The notes below the pieces were generated by a model, which worked only from the letters and a program-made list of their open reading frames with translations, had not been told where the DNA came from and made no database searches. Of a stretch of DNA of 64,000 bases, positions 58,726 through 64,000 are shown in pieces. The stretch spans positions 226,078-290,077 of the forward strand of contig NZ_BMTW01000006.1 of NCBI RefSeq assembly GCF_014649875.1, read 5' to 3'. A program made the translations under genes and the position numbers. The stretch is from Streptomyces rubiginosohelvolus. Its GTDB lineage: Bacteria > Actinomycetota > Actinomycetes > Streptomycetales > Streptomycetaceae. Each line of letters opens with the position of its first letter. Position 1 is the first letter of the stretch.

Positions 58726-60015
58726 TCAGCCCGTGCGGTAGGCGGCTTCGAGGGCGGAGCGCACAGCCGCTGCGCTCGTCCCCCGCGTGAAGGCGGTGCT
58801 GGTCGCGGTGATCAGCGGCTGGGTCGCCGTCGGCGGGACGTGGAGATCCGGCAGCAGCACCTGCCCGACCCGGTCCCCGAGCCGCTGGGCCTCCGCGACG
58901 AGCGGAAAGTCCTTGCTCACCGTGTCCGTCACCAGGGCCATGTCCCGCCCGCTCTCGGTGATGAAGCGCGAGACGACCTCGGGCCGGTACATGAAGCGCA
59001 GGAACTTCTCGACCGATGAGATCTTCCTGACCCCGTTCGGGCTGATCCAGAAGCCGATGAGGGTGTACGAACGCAGGATGGTCGGCTTGTCGTGGGCCGC
59101 CCCCGGGGCCAGCGGCCAGCCGCCGACCGCGGTGTGCCCCGCGGTCCTCGCCGGAACCTTCGCCAGCGCCGAGGACATCGCCGACTGGATCGCCGCGGCC
59201 TCGGTGTTGTACTGCGTGGTCATGGTGTCCGAGGTCAGCCCCTGCGCCTTGTCGGCGAAGACACCGGCGTCCCGCAGCTCCACGAAGTAGTCGATGCCCT
59301 CCCGTACGCCCCGGCTCCCGCTGAAGTCTCCGCTCGCGTAGACCTTCCGGGCCTCGTCGGGGGAGAGGAAGGTCTGGATGATCTGGGCCAGCAGCTTCTG
59401 CCCGGTCCAGTCGTTGCCGCCGACGGTGACGGGGGCGATGCCCTTGGCCCGCAACTTCCGGGCGGCGCCGATGAGCTGGTCACCGGTCGTGGGGACGGCG
59501 CCGACTCCGGCCCGCTCCAGCAGGGCGGTGTTGTACGCGACGGGCCAGTTGGTGGCGAAGTACGGAAAGGCGCGGAGGCGCCCCTCGCCGTCGGTCCACT
59601 CCGTGAGCGCGGCGGGCAGCACCCGCTCGCGCAGCCCCCAGTCGTCGAGATACTCCCGCACGTCGACGGTCGCGCCGACGTCGGTCCAGGCCAGCGTCTT
59701 GTCGTACAGGTTGACCATGACGACGTCCGGCTCCTTACGGGCCAGCCGGGAGGTCTCGTACACCTGGGGGAGGTCGTCGCCGTTCACGAGGTTCTTGACC
59801 CGGAGCCCGGGGTGCTCCGCGTGGAACTCCTTGACCACGGCCTTGTACGTGGGGGAGCCCGGCGCGGTCGTACCGAGCTGGGTGTGGACGATCAGGGTGC
59901 CCGGGTCGGAGTCGGCCGAGGCGAAGGGGGAACAGCCGGACAGGGCGGGGAGTGCGGCGGCGGCAAGGCCGGAACCTGCAGCGAGGAAGCCGCGCCGGCT
60001 CAGGGGTGAGCGCAC
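58726..60015 (-). CDS. Sugar ABC substrate-binding lipoprotein with Tat signal
   Basis: A 429-residue exported binding protein. The N-terminus is a twin-arginine signal (LSRRGFLAAG) followed by the lipobox LSGC (Cys about 29), so it is probably exported folded and lipid-anchored. The mature part is a family 1 solute-binding protein: VKEFHAEHPGLRVKN, VVMVNLYDKT, FPYFATNWPVAYNTALLERAG, WTGQKLLAQI and GGWPLAPGAAH. GTG 60015 is taken as start; the longer frame begins before the RBS GGAG. A LacI-type operator candidate is 36 nt upstream. First gene of the sugar operon. Confidence 0.87.
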   Translation of the reverse strand: MRSPLSRRGFLAAGSGLAAAALPALSGCSPFASADSDPGTLIVHTQLGTTAPGSPTYKAVVKEFHAEHPGLRVKNLVNGDDLPQVYETSRLARKEPDVVMVNLYDKTLAWTDVGATVDVREYLDDWGLRERVLPAALTEWTDGEGRLRAFPYFATNWPVAYNTALLERAGVGAVPTTGDQLIGAARKLRAKGIAPVTVGGNDWTGQKLLAQIIQTFLSPDEARKVYASGDFSGSRGVREGIDYFVELRDAGVFADKAQGLTSDTMTTQYNTEAAAIQSAMSSALAKVPARTAGHTAVGGWPLAPGAAHDKPTILRSYTLIGFWISPNGVRKISSVEKFLRFMYRPEVVSRFITESGRDMALVTDTVSKDFPLVAEAQRLGDRVGQVLLPDLHVPPTATQPLITATSTAFTRGTSAAAVRSALEAAYRTG

Positions 60016-60050
60016 AGCGAGATGTCTCCAACCGGGAGGGTGACGACTTT

Positions 60051-60066
60051 GGTTAATCGATATACC
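60051..60066. promoter_or_regulatory. Operator candidate for the LacI regulator
   Basis: GGTTAATCGATATACC is an imperfect 16-bp palindrome (6 of 8 pairs, central ATCGAT with CG axis) in an A/T-rich patch between the start of the binding-protein gene and its likely promoter. It fits repression by the LacI regulator encoded in the operon. Confidence 0.5.
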
Positions 60067-60164
60067 TGCGGGTTGCGAGAAACCTAAGGACACATTCCGC
60101 TTCGGTCAACCCCCGGTTGCACAGGGTGGAAACTCCGGCATTCCGGACAGGGGGGAGGGAGGGG

Positions 60165-60195
60165 TCATCGACGGCGCTCGTGGCGCCGTCGATGA
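60165..60195. terminator. Terminator hairpin after the Cys-rich secreted-protein gene
   Basis: Perfect 13-bp stem TCATCGACGGCGC (60165-60177) with complement 60183-60195 and a 5-nt loop. It lies 80 nt downstream of the secreted-protein stop on the minus strand and would keep its transcript out of the sugar operon. Confidence 0.78.
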
Positions 60196-60274
60196 ACGCG
60201 ATCGCCGCAGGCGGGCTGTCCGGCGCGTCCGGGCACCCGCACGGCGCCGTGGCGTTCGTGCCGTACGCGGTGCG

Positions 60275-61282
60275 CTACCCCAGGGTGACGTCCAGTCCGG
60301 AGATCTCTGCCTTCAGGTCGGCGCCCTTGGCGCTGTTCACCACCTGCACGGCCTCGATCTGCGAGGCGCTGGGAACCGCTTCGCCGTTGAGGTAGCCCCG
60401 GTACTTCGTCGCGATGCCGGAGAAGTCGACCTCCAGATGCCGGCGCTCACTGAGGGTCAGCTGCTCGCCGTGCACCGTCATCCGGCAGCCGTCGGCCGTC
60501 CCGTCGGCTTTGCGGCAGTTGTTGGACCACAGCACGCCGTCGTCATTCGGCCGGGAGAAGGGGCCCGGGTCGAAGTGGACGACGGAGATGACGTTGATCC
60601 CACGTGCTGTCCGGTAGATGAAGTCCGTGGTGAGCAGGGCGCGCTTCTCCTCGCAGGCGAAGCCGCCGGTCTGCTCGACGAGCGCGTCGTAGGCGACCTT
60701 CACCTGGCCGTCGGTGAAGTTGTAGGTGCTGCCGTCGGCCTTCCGTTTGAACGAACTCCCCACATACTCATAGGAGACGGCGACCTCCTTCAGTTCACAG
60801 TTCTGCGTCTGGCTGGCGGTATCCCTCAGGCCCCGGGAGTTGTTCTGCAGCACCAGCTTCAAAGGGGCGCCGGAATCCCCCTGAACCTGGTGGTCGTAGC
60901 CGGGATAGGCGCGCAGGCGGTCCTGCCCCCAGTTGTAGGTGACGAATCGCCATGCGGGGCACTCCACGCCCCGAGGGGAGGTGTAACCGAACCAGGTGCA
61001 GTCGGCGTTCACCCGGTTCGGGTGAACGATCTTTCCGCAGTCCCGGGAGTCGTTGCCGTAATTGCTCCCCGCGGTCTCGTTGGAGACGCTGTAGCAGCGC
61101 CACTTCATGCCGGGGTCGTACACGATGGACGCCGCGGACTTCACCGTCTGCGACAGGTGTCCGGCGGGCTCGGCCGCACCTGAGCCCGCCGAGGCGGAGG
61201 GTGCCAACGGCACGGCGGCCGCCGCGACCGCGGCCAGCGCGGCTGCAAGGCGTAAGGATTTCCAGGGGCTGCGGGATCGCAT
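60275..61282 (-). CDS. Cys-rich secreted protein of unknown function
   Basis: A 335-residue secreted protein. The signal peptide (1 to about 32) ends PSASA; ATG 61282 begins MRSRSPWKS. The mature part has eight cysteines (WRCYSV, RDCGK, ADCTWFG, VECPAW, QNCELKE, FACEEK, NNCRKA, DGCRM), so four disulfides are likely. It is rich in Asn, Tyr and aromatic residues and contains repeated-looking strands (SYEYVGSSFKRKADGSTYNF), suggesting a beta-rich enzyme or binding domain. I do not recognise the family. It is divergent from the spherulin-4 gene across 436 nt. Confidence 0.72.
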   Translation of the reverse strand: MRSRSPWKSLRLAAALAAVAAAAVPLAPSASAGSGAAEPAGHLSQTVKSAASIVYDPGMKWRCYSVSNETAGSNYGNDSRDCGKIVHPNRVNADCTWFGYTSPRGVECPAWRFVTYNWGQDRLRAYPGYDHQVQGDSGAPLKLVLQNNSRGLRDTASQTQNCELKEVAVSYEYVGSSFKRKADGSTYNFTDGQVKVAYDALVEQTGGFACEEKRALLTTDFIYRTARGINVISVVHFDPGPFSRPNDDGVLWSNNCRKADGTADGCRMTVHGEQLTLSERRHLEVDFSGIATKYRGYLNGEAVPSASQIEAVQVVNSAKGADLKAEISGLDVTLG

Positions 61283-61718
61283 GGGGCGGCTCCGGTTGGG
61301 GTGTGACGGGGTGTGAGGGCCGGGATGCGCGGGCTCCGGCGCGGTCAACCTAGAACCGTTGCGGTGGCCGTGCAACGGCAACGAGCAAGAATCTTCTTAT
61401 TCGATCACTGAAACACGCAGATTCGCGCACCCCCCGAACGTCCCGCGAAACTGGCACCCACGTTCCTGAAGTAAAACCAGCCACATTCCGCCGTGGAGAA
61501 CGCGCTTTCCCTGGCGTAAACGCATGATCGGATGCGCTGTCCCACGCAATGACACGTGCAACCAGAGAATTTCTTCCACACGCTGGTTGTGCGCACTCCC
61601 GCCGGGCTCCTATGTTGACCCTCCCCGGAGCTTCCCCCTCACGTTCCGCATCCGGCTCCCCATTCGTTCGCAGGCCGCCCAGAACCCAACTCCGGCCTGC
61701 CATGCCCCGGAGGATTCG
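61283..61718. promoter_or_regulatory. 436-nt divergent promoter region of two secreted-protein genes
   Basis: Noticeably A/T-richer than the rest of the window between about 61385 and 61625. It holds an inverted repeat CCGTTGC (61356-61362)/GCAACGG (61372-61378). Short open frames here have poor codon use and were not called. Both flanking genes encode exported proteins. Confidence 0.5.
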
Positions 61719-62612
61719 ATGACTTCTCTACGTTCCGCTTTACGCTCGTGCGCCTTGGCGGCCGCGGTCGGCAGCGTCGCCGTAGCGGCCCTCGCCTCCC
61801 CCGCCGCCGGCTCACCACCGGCCGACGACGTCCGACCGGCATCGGCCTCTCCCGCGGCCCTGGCGCAGAAGGTGTCGGTACCCGCCTACTTCTACCCGGG
61901 GGCGACCTGGGACCAGCTGACCGGTGCCGGAAACCGCGTCGGTCTCGCCATCGCCAACCCCTACAACGGCCCCGGTACCGGCGACACGCAGTACACCCAG
62001 GCGATCCAGCGGGCCCGGTCCGCCGGCATCACCGTCATCGGCTATGTGGCCACCGGCTACTTCGGCACGACCGGCATCACGACCCGGAGCGGCTCGACCG
62101 ACCCCGCCGAGTGGATGCGCCAGATCAAGAGCGACGTCGACACCTGGTACCGCCTCTACGGAAGTTCCGGTCTCGGAGGCATCTTCTTCGACGAGGCCCT
62201 GTCCCGGTGCGGAGCGGGCAACGCGGACGTCAACCGCTACATCGAACTGCGCTCCTACGTCGAGCAACGCCACGGTGCCGCGTCCACGGTCGTCGACAAC
62301 CCCGGGACCGGCGTGGAGGAGTGCTACACCGCCGCCGCCGACACACTCGTCACCTTCGAGGGCAATGACGCCTCCTACCGCTCCCACCGCCCGCAGAGCT
62401 GGGAGGCACGCGTGCCCGCGGACAGGATCTGGCACATGGTCTACGCGTCACCTGACGAGATCACGCTGCGCACAGCGGTGTCCCTGAGCAAGCAGCGCAA
62501 CGCCGGACACGTCTACATCACGCCGGACACGATCGCCGACGGCAACCCGTGGGACACCCTGCCGCCGGTCTCCTACTGGAACACCCAACTGTCCCTGGCC
62601 GCCGCCCCCTGA
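61719..62612 (+). CDS. Spherulation-specific family 4 (spherulin-4) secreted protein
   Basis: A 297-residue secreted protein; signal peptide about 1-31. The mature part is a single TIM-barrel-like spherulin-4 domain: VPAYFYPGATWDQL, VGLAIANPYNGPG, GYVATGYFGTTG, GLGGIFFDEALSRC (acidic residues, likely catalytic), VVDNPGTG, TFEGNDASY and AGHVYITPD. Related proteins are glycoside-hydrolase-like and act on galactosaminogalactan or similar polymers. ATG 61719 has a strong GGAGGA. The substrate here is a guess from family. Confidence 0.85.
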   Translation: MTSLRSALRSCALAAAVGSVAVAALASPAAGSPPADDVRPASASPAALAQKVSVPAYFYPGATWDQLTGAGNRVGLAIANPYNGPGTGDTQYTQAIQRARSAGITVIGYVATGYFGTTGITTRSGSTDPAEWMRQIKSDVDTWYRLYGSSGLGGIFFDEALSRCGAGNADVNRYIELRSYVEQRHGAASTVVDNPGTGVEECYTAAADTLVTFEGNDASYRSHRPQSWEARVPADRIWHMVYASPDEITLRTAVSLSKQRNAGHVYITPDTIADGNPWDTLPPVSYWNTQLSLAAAP

Positions 62613-62625
62613 GGGCCATCCGACC

Positions 62626-62658
62626 GCCCGCCCCGCACTTCCCCGAAGCGGGGCGGGC
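62626..62658. terminator. Bidirectional terminator hairpin
   Basis: Perfect 11-bp stem GCCCGCCCCGC (62626-62636) with complement 62648-62658, between the convergent spherulin-4 and sigma-factor genes. Confidence 0.8.
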
Positions 62659-62696
62659 ACCCGCCGGCCCGGCCCGCCCGGTGATCCGACGGCCAG

Positions 62697-63638
62697 TCAC
62701 CAGGCGTCGACGACCGGAACACCCGGGTCGTGCCGCCGCCAGGCCTCGTCCAGGCGCGTGAGCCGGTGTGCGGCGGCGATGCCGTACAAGGCCGCGACCT
62801 TGCCGTCGCCGACGTCGAACGCCACCGCCCCCACGACCCGGTCCCCGACCACGGCGATGACGGCCGGGGAGCCGTTGACCCGCGCGACGTACATCGCCGT
62901 CGGGCCACCGGCCAGCCGACGCTTCGCCGGAGTGGACTTGAACCCGGCCCGTACGAAGGAGGCGACGCGCTCCGGCGTCCGGTACCGCAGCAGCCGCCTG
63001 GCCAGCCCCGCGCCGTCCGAGACCGCCGTCACGTCGTCGGTGAGCAGCGCCACCAGCCGGTCCGTCCGCCCCGACGTGGCGGCCGCGAGGAACTCCTCGA
63101 CCACCCGGCGCGCCGCCGCGGGGTCGGCCGCGCCGCCACTGCGGCGGCGTTCGTCGGCGAGCCGGGTCCGGGCCCGGTGGGCGTGCTGCTGGCTCGCCGC
63201 CTCCGTGATGTCCAGGAAGGCGGCGATCTCGGCGTGGCTGTACGCGAAGGCCTCCCGCAGGACGTAGACGGCCCGCTCGTTCGGCGAGAGGCGCTCGACG
63301 AGGGTCAGCACGGCCAGGGACACCGATTCCCGCTGCTCGAACGTGTCGGCGGGGCCGAGCATCGGGTCGCCGTCGAGGAGCGGTTCGGGCAGCCACGCGC
63401 CGGCCGTCCGCTCGTGACGCGCCTGCGCCGAGCGGAGCCGGTCGAGGCAGATGTTGGTGGCGACCTTCGTCAGCCACGCCTCCGGCACCTCGATCCGTTC
63501 GCGGTCCGCCGCCTGCCAGCGCAGGAAGGTGTCCTGCACGGCGTCCTCCGCGTCGGCCGCCGACCCGAGCAGACGGTACGCGAGCGAGGCCAGCCTTCCT
63601 CTGCCGGCCTCGAACGTCGCGACGGTTGCGCTGTCCAT
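62697..63638 (-). CDS. ECF41-group RNA polymerase sigma factor (SigJ-like)
   Basis: A 313-residue extracytoplasmic-function sigma factor with extension. Region 2 includes DAEDAVQDTFLRW and WLTKVATNICLDRLR. The ECF41 linker signature WLPEPL is at about residue 82. Region 4 includes LSPNERAVYVLREAF and HAEIAAFLDITEAA. A SnoaL-like C-terminal domain (from about 175; LTDDVTAVSDGAG, VNGSPAVIAVVGD) modulates activity in this group, which has no anti-sigma factor. ATG 63638 chosen (MDSATVAT). ECF41 factors usually control an adjacent oxidoreductase gene; one lies immediately upstream on the same strand and is cut by the window edge. Confidence 0.9.
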   Translation of the reverse strand: MDSATVATFEAGRGRLASLAYRLLGSAADAEDAVQDTFLRWQAADRERIEVPEAWLTKVATNICLDRLRSAQARHERTAGAWLPEPLLDGDPMLGPADTFEQRESVSLAVLTLVERLSPNERAVYVLREAFAYSHAEIAAFLDITEAASQQHAHRARTRLADERRRSGGAADPAAARRVVEEFLAAATSGRTDRLVALLTDDVTAVSDGAGLARRLLRYRTPERVASFVRAGFKSTPAKRRLAGGPTAMYVARVNGSPAVIAVVGDRVVGAVAFDVGDGKVAALYGIAAAHRLTRLDEAWRRHDPGVPVVDAW

Positions 63639-63677
63639 GCGGAACACCCTAGGAGGTGTCTTGCCGATCACGCCGGG

Positions 63678-64000
63678 CTAGGCGGCGACCCGCACACCGG
63701 CCCGGCCGGACGCCGGGGCCAGCCGCCGCCTGCGCTTCGGCAGGCCGAAGGTCGGGTGGGCGATACTCCATCCGGCGCTCCGGAGTATCCCCGACTTGAG
63801 CCGCGCCGCCTTCCGGCCGCCCAGATGCCAGGACTTCGACCGGGCGTCGGCGCCCACCATCTGGAAGATGGCGTCCCGGCGGCCGAGGCTGATGTGGTTG
63901 CCGACGTACTTCAGTCCGGTCGCCGGGACCTCATCGCCCGTCAGGCGCGCGATGATCGCGCCGGTGGCCTGCATATTGGTGAGCCCCGCCGAGGCACAGG
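63678..64000 (-). CDS. FAD/NAD(P)-dependent oxidoreductase, C-terminal part (cut by window)
   Basis: Only the last 107 residues or so are inside the window. Reading in from the edge, CASAGLTNMQATGAIIARL fits the FAD-contacting helix of NDH-2-like NAD(P)H oxidoreductases. GLKYVGNHISLGRRDAI and RKAARLKSGILRSAG follow, and the end is Arg-rich (PKRRRRLAP). The gene is upstream of an ECF41 sigma gene by about 40 nt, the typical partnership in which the sigma factor drives the oxidoreductase. Function inferred from the tail only. Confidence 0.7.
   Translation of the reverse strand, partial: CASAGLTNMQATGAIIARLTGDEVPATGLKYVGNHISLGRRDAIFQMVGADARSKSWHLGGRKAARLKSGILRSAGWSIAHPTFGLPKRRRRLAPASGRAGVRVAA

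Noticed and set aside
61397..61596. Short minus-strand frames of about 60 codons in the A/T-rich spacer before spherulin-4
   Set aside because: Poor codon bias and no ribosome site; they lie in a promoter region.

Overview
The window is high-GC actinomycete DNA, almost certainly from a Streptomyces chromosome. Codons nearly always end in G or C, and GTG starts and start/stop overlaps (ATGA, GTGA, TGATG) are common. The gene families also fit: snapalysin, VanJ, CYP plus 3Fe-4S ferredoxin, ECF41 sigma factor, TetR/FBP pair, a Tat lipoprotein and spherulin-4. No tRNA, rRNA, CRISPR array, insertion sequence or prophage gene was seen. The first and last genes are cut by the window ends.

Layout. 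(1) 1-6.0 kb: end of a sugar ABC transporter operon (two permeases), a 2-hydroxyacid dehydrogenase and a fused phosphodiesterase/HAD phosphatase. These converge on a class II aldolase and a SIS-domain isomerase, together a carbohydrate catabolic locus. (2) 6.2-7.0 kb: a stand-alone SDR reductase. (3) 7.1-14.6 kb: a tightly coupled minus-strand operon (SWIM zinc finger, DUF5691-like, VWA, MoxR-type AAA+, DUF5682-like) resembling the E. coli yehLMPQ set, whose function is unassigned as far as I know. (4) 14.6-26.9 kb: one 12.3-kb gene for a PKS/NRPS megasynthase, read as FAAL-ACP-KS-AT-KR-ACP-C-A-PCP-C followed by a terminal domain resembling cyanobacterial acyl-ACP reductase. The megasynthase stop lies only 48 nt upstream of the SWIM gene on the same strand, so regions 3 and 4 may be one transcription unit. 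A small P-loop kinase is divergent from it. (5) 27.7-31.9 kb: an MhuD-like haem oxygenase, then a VanR/VanS-like two-component pair divergent from VanY-like and VanJ-like genes (no vanHAX in the window). (6) 32.0-36.8 kb: a repeat protein, then a cobalamin riboswitch and a three-gene cobalamin-type ABC importer. (7) 36.8-51.1 kb: mostly single genes (aldo/keto reductase, sirtuin, snapalysin, SGNH hydrolase, TetR/FBP pair with a clear operator, P450 and ferredoxin, a doubly frameshifted secreted-protein pseudogene, TerB, DedA, a small exported protein, TetR/lipase, two methyltransferases, DUF3253). (8) 51.2-60.1 kb: a minus-strand glycoside-utilisation operon (binding protein, two permeases, LacI regulator, clan GH-A-like hydrolase, GH3 beta-glucosidase). 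(9) 60.2-64 kb: a Cys-rich secreted protein, spherulin-4, an ECF41 sigma factor and the edge of its probable FAD oxidoreductase partner.

Most convergent gene pairs are separated by near-perfect GC-rich hairpins, listed as terminators. The strongest candidate for an undescribed system is the megasynthase with its reductase-like end, followed directly by the MoxR/VWA/SWIM operon. All assignments come from reading motifs; no database search was run.
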